A stretch of 7,920 bases of DNA from Clostridiales bacterium. GTDB lineage: Bacteria > Bacillota > Clostridia > Oscillospirales > Oscillospiraceae. Numbering within the stretch: the stretch's first letter is position 1; every line of letters begins with the position of its first letter. A program made the position numbers and the translations under genes. Shown piece by piece: positions 1 to 5,891 of the stretch. The notes beneath the pieces are model-generated. The model ran no database searches. It worked only from the letters and a program-made list of their open reading frames with translations, and was not told the origin of the DNA. The stretch covers positions 1-7,920 of the forward strand of contig JAJQHP010000141.1 in assembly GCA_021199695.1 (NCBI GenBank), given 5' to 3'.

Positions 1-70
1 AAATATTTTCTTATACAAGCTCATTTGGGGCTTGACTTTTTATTTGCAGGCTTCGTCCGCGGTGGGTCAT

Positions 71-108
71 AGGAAGAAAAACGCTCCCCCGCCAGGGCTG
101 GAGGAGCG
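71..108 (-). terminator. Rho-independent terminator of the ABC ATPase gene
   Basis: Read on the minus strand, CGCTCCTCC and GGGGGAGCG form a 9-bp stem (one G-U pair) around a 9-nt loop, followed by TTTTTCTTCC. It begins 28 nt after the stop codon of the ABC ATPase gene. This placement indicates that the gene's transcript ends here and does not continue into whatever lies left of the window. Confidence 0.85.
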
Positions 109-135
109 GATGGTGTGATTGAGGGGAGGGGAAGC

Positions 136-969
136 TCACTCCTCGTCATCCATGAATTTGCGGTAGGCGGGCATGACCTTTTTGGTGGGCCCGATCATGC
201 GGATGTCCCCGTCGTGGAGCCAGATCACGGAGGTACACAGCCTTTGGATCGTCTTGGCGTCGTGGGAGACGATGACCACCGTGCGGCTCTTTTCCGAAAT
301 CAGCTCCAGCATTTTGTTCAGGCTCTTTTTCCGGAACTTGGCATCGCCCACCGAGAGGACCTCGTCCACCAGGATGATGTCCGTCTTGAGAATGGCGGTG
401 ATGGAGAAGGACAGCTTGGAGACCATGCCACTGGAGTAGGTTTTGACCGGCCGCTCGATAAAATCTCCCAGCTCGGAGAACTCAATGATCTCATCGATCT
501 GGGCGTCGATCTGCTCCTTGGAGAAGCCCAGGAGCATGGCGGAGAGATAGATGTTATCCCGACCGGAGAGCTGCTTGAGAAAGCCCACCCCCAGGGCCAG
601 CAGAGAGACGGTGGAGCCGTGAAGGTCCACCCTTCCCTCGTCAGGCTCGAAGATGCCGGCCAGCACCCGGAGCAGGGTGGACTTGCCGCTGCCGTTTTTG
701 CCCACCAGGCCTACGATCTCCCCACGGTGGATCTCAAAGGATACGCCGTGGAGCGCCTCAAAGTGTTCTACCCGGCCCTTTCGGGAGAAGGAGGAGAGGA
801 CGTTGGCGGAGATGCCGGAGGCCTCGTCATTGGAGGCGGCGGTGGGCTTGCCGGTGGGAGCTGCTTTTTTCTTGCCCTGCATGGAGACGGGGACGATGCT
901 CCGATAGCTCAGATGAATGTTTTCGGCGGTGATGGACACCGGGGCCTGTTCTACGGCCTGCTCGCTCAT
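136..969 (-). CDS. ABC transporter ATPase, polysaccharide/teichoic acid export type (TagH/Wzt-like)
   Basis: This is a 277-residue cytoplasmic ATPase of the subfamily that powers export of teichoic acids, O-antigens or capsular polymers together with a two-subunit ABC-2 permease. Visible motifs are Walker A (GKNGSGKST, residues 90-98), the degenerate signature YSSGM (178-182) typical of this subfamily in place of LSGGQ, Walker B ILVDE (199-203) with the following D-loop SVGDA, and the switch histidine H236. The LALGVGFLKQLSGRDNI stretch (124-140) resembles the Q-loop region of TagH/Wzt proteins. A Lys/Ala/Ser-rich segment (about 31-68) lies before the EALHGVSFEIHRGE strand and looks longer than usual. 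There is no C-terminal carbohydrate-binding domain like that of Wzt from O8/O9a systems. The ATG at 969 was chosen because AGGAAGG stands 8 nt upstream; an in-frame ATG at 1008 has no such support and would fall near the transcription start. No permease gene is adjacent, so the substrate cannot be named. Confidence 0.9.
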   Translation of the reverse strand: MSEQAVEQAPVSITAENIHLSYRSIVPVSMQGKKKAAPTGKPTAASNDEASGISANVLSSFSRKGRVEHFEALHGVSFEIHRGEIVGLVGKNGSGKSTLLRVLAGIFEPDEGRVDLHGSTVSLLALGVGFLKQLSGRDNIYLSAMLLGFSKEQIDAQIDEIIEFSELGDFIERPVKTYSSGMVSKLSFSITAILKTDIILVDEVLSVGDAKFRKKSLNKMLELISEKSRTVVIVSHDAKTIQRLCTSVIWLHDGDIRMIGPTKKVMPAYRKFMDDEE

Positions 970-1006
970 AGAGAATACCTTCCTGCGTGGGCGGACACAG
1001 CTGCCC

Positions 1007-1022
1007 ACCGTTATTTAACGGT
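1007..1022. promoter_or_regulatory. Candidate operator: perfect inverted repeat on the ABC gene start site
   Basis: ACCGTTA-TT-TAACGGT is a perfect 7-bp inverted repeat with a 2-bp centre. It directly adjoins the predicted -10 box of the minus-strand promoter (1023-1028) and covers the expected transcription start near 1016. A dimeric repressor bound here would block initiation. No poly-T run follows it in either direction, so it is not a terminator. The cognate regulator is not in the window; the operator role is inference from position and symmetry. Confidence 0.5.
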
Positions 1023-1051
1023 ACTATACCATGACTTGTCCTAAAATGCAA
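1023..1051 (-). promoter_or_regulatory. SigA-type promoter of the ABC ATPase gene
   Basis: On the minus strand, TTGCAT (1046-1051) is separated by 17 nt from TATAGT (1023-1028). A TGn extended -10 element (TGG) directly precedes the -10 box. Transcription would start near 1016, giving a leader of about 47 nt before the ATG at 969. Confidence 0.7.
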
Positions 1052-1103
1052 GAGAGGGGGATGCACGGGGGCGGAAATGGTCGAAAACCTGCGGACTTTT
1101 CGC

Positions 1104-1132
1104 TTGTCAAGGGGAAAGGGGTATGCTACAAT
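1104..1132 (+). promoter_or_regulatory. SigA-type promoter of the DEAD-box helicase gene
   Basis: TTGTCA (1104-1109) and TACAAT (1127-1132) are separated by 17 nt, with a TGC extended -10 element just before the -10 box. Transcription would start near 1139, giving a leader of about 100 nt before the ATG at 1238. The leader has only weak short hairpins, such as GGCA/TGCC at 1208-1220. Confidence 0.75.
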
Positions 1133-1237
1133 GAACAGGAATGTGAATCGAGCAGAAACGTGCGCCACACACCGGACGGCGAAGGGGCCGGAAGGGGAGC
1201 TGTATCTGGCACAGGATGCCGGAAAGGAACGAAATCC

Positions 1238-2413
1238 ATGGAAATCAATGGCGTTGAGTGCAGCGAGGACGTGCGCTACGACCAGCTGGGGCTGTCCCCG
1301 GCGATCATGCAGGCTCTGGACAAGAAGGGGTTTGTCCAGGCAACTCCCATCCAGGGCGGGGCCATCCCGCCGCTGATGGAGTGGAAGGACGTGGTGGCCA
1401 AAGCTCCCACGGGAACGGGCAAGACCTTTGCCTTCGGTATCCCGATCCTGGAGCACATCGACCGCGCCTCCGAGAGTGTCCAGGCCCTCATTTTGGCCCC
1501 CACCCGGGAGCTGGCGATCCAGATCCGGGACGAGCTGAAGGACCTGTGCGCCTTTCAGGAGGGAGTGCGGGTGGTTTGCCTCTACGGCGGTCAGCCCATC
1601 GACAAGCAGATCAAGCAGCTGAAAAATGCCCCCCAGATCGTGGTAGCCACTCCCGGACGGCTGATGGACCACCAGAAGCGGCGCACCCTCCGGCTGGACA
1701 AGGTGACCACCGTCATCCTGGACGAGGCGGACCGGATGCTGGACATGGGCTTCATCGATGATGTGACCAAGATATTGGACTCCATCCCCAGCCGGAAGAA
1801 CCTGGGCCTGTTCTCCGCTACCATCAGCCGGGAGGTCATGGATATCTCCTGGGTGTACCAGCGGGACCCGGTGGAGATCACCGTCCGGCCGGTGAATGAG
1901 GACAAGCCGGACATCCAGCAGTACCGTATCCTCCTGGAGAGCCGGGACCAGAAGCTGAACACCCTTCTGGGGCTGCTCAAGGGCGGCAGCTACGAGCGGG
2001 CCATCGCCTTCTGCAACACGAAGAACATGACCGACCGCCTGGCGGCGCTGCTCCAGCAGCACCGCATCTCCGCCAGACCCATCCACGGGAACATCCCCCA
2101 GAAGGAGCGGGAGCAGACCCTGTCCAGCTTCCGCAGCGGCAAGCTCCGGGTGCTGGTGGCCACCGACGTGGCCGCCCGGGGCCTGGACATCGATGATGTG
2201 GACGTGGTGTTCAACTACGATGTGCCGGACGAGAACGAGTACTATATCCACCGCATCGGCCGCACCGGTCGGGCGAAGAAGCACGGGGTCAGCTACACCT
2301 TTGTGGGCACCGTGGCGGAGGAGATCAAGCTCAATGAGATCATCCGCAGCCAGAAGTACGACATCCAGACGCTGAAATACGATGAGGACGGATGCCTGAT
2401 GCTGGTGGAGTAA
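1238..2413 (+). CDS. DEAD-box ATP-dependent RNA helicase
   Basis: This 391-residue protein is a complete two-domain DEAD-box helicase, which uses ATP to unwind short RNA duplexes in ribosome assembly or mRNA turnover. Seen in order are the Q motif (GFVQATPIQ, 31-39), motif I APTGTGKT (56-63), Ia APTRELA (87-93), Ib ATPGR (137-141), II DEAD (162-165), III SAT (193-195), V ATDVAARGLD (308-317) and VI HRIGRTGR (338-345). Every key residue is present. Only about 45 residues follow motif VI, so it lacks the basic tail of CshA/DeaD/RhlE-type enzymes and the RNA-binding domain of DbpA; the exact subfamily and RNA target cannot be assigned. The ATG at 1238 is chosen because GGAAAGGA lies 9 nt upstream and the Q motif starts close behind. 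The frame is open upstream to 1031, but that part includes the promoter. The gene has its own promoter and terminator and is divergent from the ABC gene. Confidence 0.95.
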   Translation: MEINGVECSEDVRYDQLGLSPAIMQALDKKGFVQATPIQGGAIPPLMEWKDVVAKAPTGTGKTFAFGIPILEHIDRASESVQALILAPTRELAIQIRDELKDLCAFQEGVRVVCLYGGQPIDKQIKQLKNAPQIVVATPGRLMDHQKRRTLRLDKVTTVILDEADRMLDMGFIDDVTKILDSIPSRKNLGLFSATISREVMDISWVYQRDPVEITVRPVNEDKPDIQQYRILLESRDQKLNTLLGLLKGGSYERAIAFCNTKNMTDRLAALLQQHRISARPIHGNIPQKEREQTLSSFRSGKLRVLVATDVAARGLDIDDVDVVFNYDVPDENEYYIHRIGRTGRAKKHGVSYTFVGTVAEEIKLNEIIRSQKYDIQTLKYDEDGCLMLVE

Positions 2414-2427
2414 ATCAATTTGACACG

Positions 2428-2474
2428 ACCGCCTGGGAACGGGACCCGAAAGGGCCGTTCCCAGGCGGTTTTTT
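2428..2474 (+). terminator. Rho-independent terminator of the helicase gene
   Basis: A perfect 14-bp stem, CCGCCTGGGAACGG (2429-2442) with CCGTTCCCAGGCGG (2455-2468), is followed by TTTTTT. The loop contains a second small hairpin, CCC-GAAA-GGG, with a GNRA-type tetraloop. It begins 15 nt after the helicase stop codon. Confidence 0.95.
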
Positions 2475-2514
2475 CGTCTATAGACCGATCACAATGGAAT
2501 ACTATCCCCATGAG

Positions 2515-2555
2515 AAGCGCTCCACGGAATCTGTTGTTCCGTGGAGCGCTTTTTT
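2515..2555 (+). terminator. Second terminator-like hairpin downstream of the helicase
   Basis: A perfect 15-bp stem, AAGCGCTCCACGGAA (2515-2529) with TTCCGTGGAGCGCTT (2537-2551), has a 7-nt loop, and its final TT begins a run of six T to 2555. There is no gene between this hairpin and the first terminator 40 nt upstream. It may be a back-up terminator that shields the phage operon from read-through, or a leftover of a lost gene. Confidence 0.85.
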
Positions 2556-2710
2556 GCGTCGCGGACCGGATGCGCCCGGCCGGATGAGCGCCTCCGGGCT
2601 TATTTGCGCAGATTTACAACTTTCTACTCTTTCTCCCCCTCTTTTTCGCTGAAAATCAGTTTGTTGCATTTCGAAAATGGCACAAATGTTCTATCCTTTA
2701 CTCAGCAAGA

Positions 2711-2729
2711 GCGCCGGGGCGACCGGCGC
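2711..2729 (+). promoter_or_regulatory. GC-rich hairpin just upstream of the terS ribosome binding site
   Basis: GCGCCGG and CCGGCGC form a perfect 7-bp stem with a 5-nt loop, ending 3 nt before the strong AAGGAGG site (2733-2739) of the small terminase gene. No T run follows, so it is not a terminator. It could protect the 5' end of the operon mRNA or influence initiation; this is inference, and such hairpins also arise by chance in GC-rich DNA. Confidence 0.35.
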
Positions 2730-2746
2730 GGGAAGGAGGAGAGGAC

Positions 2747-3265
2747 ATGACCCAGGCGGAGTTCTGGCAGCAGCCGGAGCAACTGGCCCTGGTGCGGGGC
2801 TGGGTGCGGGACGGCGTGGAAACCAAGGAGATCGCCCGCCGGATGGGGCTTAAGCCCCTGGGGCTACGCATCTGGCGGAGCCGGTATCCGGCCATCGGGG
2901 CGGCATTGGCCCAGACGGGGGAGCTCACCGACTACCAGGTGGAGGAGGCGCTGCTCAAGGCGGCCATGGGCTATCGGTACACCGAGGAAAAGACGGAGCA
3001 GACCGAACGGGGAGACAAGCTGGTTTCCACAGAGAAGGAGGTCAGCCCCAACGTCACCGCCATCAGCCTATGGCTGAAACGGCGGAAGCCGGAGGTGTGG
3101 GACTGCGGAGAGGAGGAGCCGGGGCCTCCGGCGGAGAACAATCTGTTTGCGGCCCTGGGAGACTGGGAGAGAGAGGAGTTGAGAGGGGATGCACTACCGG
3201 ACATTCAGCAGGCGGCAGAAGCTGGTGCTCACCTGGTGGAAGCACCCGGCGTTCCGGAATCGTGA
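2747..3265 (+). CDS. terS: Phage terminase small subunit
   Basis: This 172-residue protein is the DNA-recognition subunit of the packaging motor: it binds the packaging site on concatemeric phage DNA and hands it to the large subunit. An N-terminal helix-turn-helix is visible at about 24-48 (ETKEIARRMGLKPLGLRIWRSRYP), followed by QVEEALLKAAMGYRYTEEKTE (64-84). The V-x-P-N-x-T-A-x-x-x-W-L-K-x-R-K-P-E-x-W block (99-118) is characteristic of the small terminases of many Gram-positive phages. AAGGAGG stands 7 nt before the ATG. It is the first gene of the head operon, and the large terminase gene begins inside its last 77 nt in another frame. Its final 26 residues are therefore encoded in DNA that also encodes the conserved start of the large subunit, and they carry no motif I recognise. 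Confidence 0.88.
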   Translation: MTQAEFWQQPEQLALVRGWVRDGVETKEIARRMGLKPLGLRIWRSRYPAIGAALAQTGELTDYQVEEALLKAAMGYRYTEEKTEQTERGDKLVSTEKEVSPNVTAISLWLKRRKPEVWDCGEEEPGPPAENNLFAALGDWEREELRGDALPDIQQAAEAGAHLVEAPGVPES

Positions 3266-4436
3266 CGGCATCATCTGCGACGGCTCGGTGCGGTCGGGCA
3301 AGACGGTGAGCATGGCGGTGGGGTTCCTGCTGTGGAGTATGGAGACCTTTGACCGGCAGCGGTTCGCCCTCTGCGGCAAGACCATCGAGAGCCTGCGGCG
3401 GAACGTGTCCGGGCTGCTGCCCCAGTGGATGGAGGGGCTGTGCGTCATCGAGGAGCGACGGGGAGAGAACCGGCTCACCGTGCGCATGAACGGCCACGAG
3501 AACGACTACTACCTGTTCGGCGGCAAGGACGAGGGGAGCTACGCCCTCATCCAAGGCATGACCCTGGCGGGGGTGCTGTTCGACGAGGTGGCGCTGATGC
3601 CCCGGTCCTTTGTGGAGCAGGCGTTGGCCCGGTGCAGCGTAGAGGGCTCCAAATTCTGGTTCAACTGCAACCCGGAGGGCCCCACCCACTGGTTCTATCA
3701 GAGCTGGCTCACCCGGGCGGAGGAGCGGAACCTGCTCTACCTCCACTTCACCATGGAGGACAATCCCGCCCTCTCCCCTGCCATCCGGCAGCGGTATGAG
3801 CGGCTGTATACCGGGGTGTTCTACCAGCGGTACGTCCAGGGGCTTTGGGCGGCGGCGAAGGGGCTGATCTACGATATGTTCCGGCCGGAGGTCCACGTCA
3901 CGGAACAGCTGCCGGAGGCCGGGCGGGGGTGCTATGTCTCCATCGACTACGGCACCCAGAACCCCACCGTCTTTCTGCTGTGGCAGAAGGGGGAGCGGGG
4001 GCGGTGGTACTGCCTGCGGGAGTATTACTGGTCCGGCCGGGACCGGATGCGGCAAAAGACCGACGGGGAGTACGCCGATGATCTGGAGGCGTTTCTGGAC
4101 GGGGTCAAGCCCCGGGCAGTGATCGTGGACCCGTCGGCGGCCAGCTTTATCGCTCTGCTCCGGCAGCGGGGTTATCCCGTCCTGGGGGCGGACAATCAGG
4201 TGCTCTCCGGCATCCGCCGGGTGGGCGACCTGCTCCGGGAGGAGCGGCTGCTCTTCTCTCCCGGCTGCGTCCGCACCGTGGAGGAATTTCGCAGCTACGT
4301 CTGGGACGAGGACGAGACCGGCCAGGACCGGCCGGTGAAGGACCACGACCACTGTATGGACGCCCTGCGGTACTTTGTCAGCACTGTGCTGGTCCGCAGC
4401 CAGGCCCATGCAGGGAAGCGGCCCAAAGGATTATAA
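3189..4436 (+). CDS. terL: Phage terminase large subunit, PBSX type
   Basis: This 415-residue protein is the packaging motor, combining an N-terminal ATPase that drives DNA into the procapsid with a C-terminal RNase H-like nuclease that cuts it. ATPase features are the variant Walker A GSVRSGKT (32-39) typical of the PBSX family, Walker B VLFDE (129-133, D132/E133) and the coupling motif NPEGP (161-165). Likely metal-binding nuclease acidic residues are D253 (SIDYGTQNPT), D314 (VIVDPSAAS) and D387 or D391 (KDHDHCMDALRY). The length is normal. The start at 3189 is supported by the family-typical N-terminus FSRRQKLVLTWW and by AGGAG 10 nt upstream; later ATG codons would remove the Walker A motif. 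The gene overlaps terS by 77 nt and ends 27 nt before the portal start. All catalytic motifs look intact. Confidence 0.95.
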   Translation: MHYRTFSRRQKLVLTWWKHPAFRNRDGIICDGSVRSGKTVSMAVGFLLWSMETFDRQRFALCGKTIESLRRNVSGLLPQWMEGLCVIEERRGENRLTVRMNGHENDYYLFGGKDEGSYALIQGMTLAGVLFDEVALMPRSFVEQALARCSVEGSKFWFNCNPEGPTHWFYQSWLTRAEERNLLYLHFTMEDNPALSPAIRQRYERLYTGVFYQRYVQGLWAAAKGLIYDMFRPEVHVTEQLPEAGRGCYVSIDYGTQNPTVFLLWQKGERGRWYCLREYYWSGRDRMRQKTDGEYADDLEAFLDGVKPRAVIVDPSAASFIALLRQRGYPVLGADNQVLSGIRRVGDLLREERLLFSPGCVRTVEEFRSYVWDEDETGQDRPVKDHDHCMDALRYFVSTVLVRSQAHAGKRPKGL

Positions 4437-4463
4437 GCCAATTTCAGATACGAGGTGAATGAG

Positions 4464-5891
4464 ATGATTTTGTATGTGGACAGACAGGATCTCCCCGACC
4501 CGGAGCATCCCGACCCGGCGGTGCTCCGGTGGTGCATCCGCAAGGCGGAGATCGCCAACGGGCGGTATCAGCGGCTGGACCGGTACTATCGGGGAGAGCA
4601 CGACATCCTTCGCCGCAGCGGCGGAGAGGGGGAGAGCCGGGTGGCGGTGAACTACGCCCGGTATGTGGTGGACATCGCCCTGGGGTACTATCTGGGGACG
4701 GACGTGAAGTATGACCCTAACCCTCAGAGCTGGAGCAGGGGGAACGCCCAGGGACTGCTGGGACAGCGGACGCTGGACATCACTCCCCTGCTAGCCTGCT
4801 ATGACCGGCAGCACATCGGCCAGGTGGACCGGGAGATCGGCAAGACCATGGGGGTGATGGGGGACTGTCTGGAGCTGTGCTATGCCTCCTGCGAGGCAAA
4901 TCCCCACCCCAGAAGTGCCCGGATCGACCCGCGAAACGGTATCCTCCTCTGCGACGCCACCGTGGAGCACAACAAGCTGCTGGCCCTGGTGTGGGAGCGG
5001 CGGGAACGGCCCTCCGGCGAGCAGTTTTACGCCGTCACCTGCTACACCGACCGGACGGAGCGGGACTATGTCAGCGGCGACCTGGAGACGGCGGCCTTTC
5101 GGCCCATCGGCCCGGCCCGGGAGCACTATTTCGGGGCGGTGCCGGTGATCGCCTATGAGAACAACGCCGAGCGGCAGGGGGACTTTGAGCAGATCATGAG
5201 CCTGATCGACGCCTATGACGATCTCATGTCCAGCCGTCTCACCGACAAGCGGCGGTTCGTGGACGCCCTGCTGGTGTTCTTCGGCATGACCCTGGCTCCC
5301 GGGGAGGAGGAAAAGCTGCTCCGGGAACGGTTCATCGACGGGGCGCCCCTGGACGCCCGGGCGGAGTACATCCAAAAGACCTTCGATGAGGCAGGGGTAC
5401 AGGTGCTGGCGGACAGCCTGGTGCGGGAGATGCACAAGATGACCCTGACGGTGGATATGTCCGACGAGCAGTTCTCCGGCAACGCCTCCGGGCAGGCGCT
5501 GAAGCTGAAGCTGCTGACGATGGAGCAGCTGGTGCAGGGCAAGATGCGGCAGATGGAGCGGGGACTGCGGGAGCGGTTCGAGCTGTACAGCCATTGGCTG
5601 GCCGTCAAGGGGGAGATGGCCCCGGTTTCGGCGGCGGAGGTGGACGTGGTGTTCACCCGGAATCTGCCCATCAACGAGAGCGAGACGGTGGACATGGTGA
5701 CCCGCCTCCGGGGGATGGTGGACGACCAGACGCTGCTGGGGCAGCTCTGGTTTATCCGGGACCCGGCGGAGGCGCTGCGGAATCTCCGCCGTCAGGAGCA
5801 GCTACAGGGGACAGCAGGCAATGCCTGTGACCATAACGGGACGGGGCGGGCCTTCGGGAACGGCCCGGACGGAAAGGAGAAGGTCAGATGA
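4464..5891 (+). CDS. Phage portal protein, SPP1 gp6-like
   Basis: This 475-residue protein forms the dodecameric ring at one capsid vertex through which DNA enters and leaves; it also nucleates head assembly and docks the terminase. Family-typical blocks are RVAVNYARYVVDIALGYYLG (59-78), GAVPVIAYENN followed by DFEQIMSLIDAYDDLMS (about 224-256), the helical crown/stem region MSDEQFSGNASGQALKLKLL (332-351) and FTRNLPINESETVDMVTRL (397-415). The last 30 residues are Gly/Asn-rich and probably disordered. The ATG at 4464 is preferred because GAGGTGA ends 5 nt before it. A GTG at 4455 is also in frame but lies within that ribosome binding site and has none of its own. The stop overlaps the scaffold start (ATGA), implying translational coupling. 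Confidence 0.93.
   Translation: MILYVDRQDLPDPEHPDPAVLRWCIRKAEIANGRYQRLDRYYRGEHDILRRSGGEGESRVAVNYARYVVDIALGYYLGTDVKYDPNPQSWSRGNAQGLLGQRTLDITPLLACYDRQHIGQVDREIGKTMGVMGDCLELCYASCEANPHPRSARIDPRNGILLCDATVEHNKLLALVWERRERPSGEQFYAVTCYTDRTERDYVSGDLETAAFRPIGPAREHYFGAVPVIAYENNAERQGDFEQIMSLIDAYDDLMSSRLTDKRRFVDALLVFFGMTLAPGEEEKLLRERFIDGAPLDARAEYIQKTFDEAGVQVLADSLVREMHKMTLTVDMSDEQFSGNASGQALKLKLLTMEQLVQGKMRQMERGLRERFELYSHWLAVKGEMAPVSAAEVDVVFTRNLPINESETVDMVTRLRGMVDDQTLLGQLWFIRDPAEALRNLRRQEQLQGTAGNACDHNGTGRAFGNGPDGKEKVR

Larger units (their letters stand above)
2414..2746. other. Gene-free junction between host helicase and phage head operon
   Basis: I see no convincing gene in this 333-bp stretch. It contains two strong terminator hairpins (2428-2474 and 2515-2555), a 10-bp palindrome GTCTATAGAC (2476-2485) between them, and a GC-rich patch with a 6-bp stem GCCCGG/CCGGGC (2574-2599). 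A pyrimidine-rich and then AT-richer segment follows (about 2600-2705), with small symmetric elements CTGA-AAA-TCAG (2649-2659) and CATTT-CGA-AAATG (2667-2679). This AT-richer part is the only plausible place for the promoter or control site of the phage operon. The best SigA match, TTGCAT at 2664 and TTCTAT at 2689 with a 19-nt spacer, is poor. Confidence 0.6.

Noticed and set aside
115..1044. A 309-codon plus-strand frame across the ABC ATPase gene
   Set aside because: It is antisense to a gene with complete ABC ATPase motifs, promoter and terminator, and its sequence is compositionally biased.
827..2284. A 485-codon open frame on the minus strand across the helicase gene and its upstream region
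   Set aside because: It runs antisense to a complete helicase and crosses the divergent promoters. It is rich in Leu, Val, Gly and His in a way typical of the antisense of GC-rich genes, and has no recognisable domain.
2476..2485. GTCTATAGAC palindrome as a phage attachment core
   Set aside because: It is only 10 bp, and no second copy was noticed in the window. Without the other end of the phage region this cannot be supported.
2574..2599. GCCCGG/CCGGGC hairpin as a third terminator
   Set aside because: The stem is only 6 bp with a 14-nt loop, and the following TTATTTGCG is not a proper T run.
2679..2696. Possible sigma-54 promoter (TGGCAC followed by TTCTA)
   Set aside because: The -24 half matches, but the essential GC of the -12 element is absent (CT instead), so the match is not convincing.
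3063..4409. A 448-codon open frame on the minus strand opposite the large terminase gene
   Set aside because: The plus strand carries all TerL motifs. The antisense product is Pro/Leu/His-rich low-complexity sequence without a ribosome binding site or domain.
4455..4463. GTG at 4455 as the portal start
   Set aside because: It lies inside the GAGGTGA ribosome binding site that serves the ATG at 4464, and has no binding site of its own.
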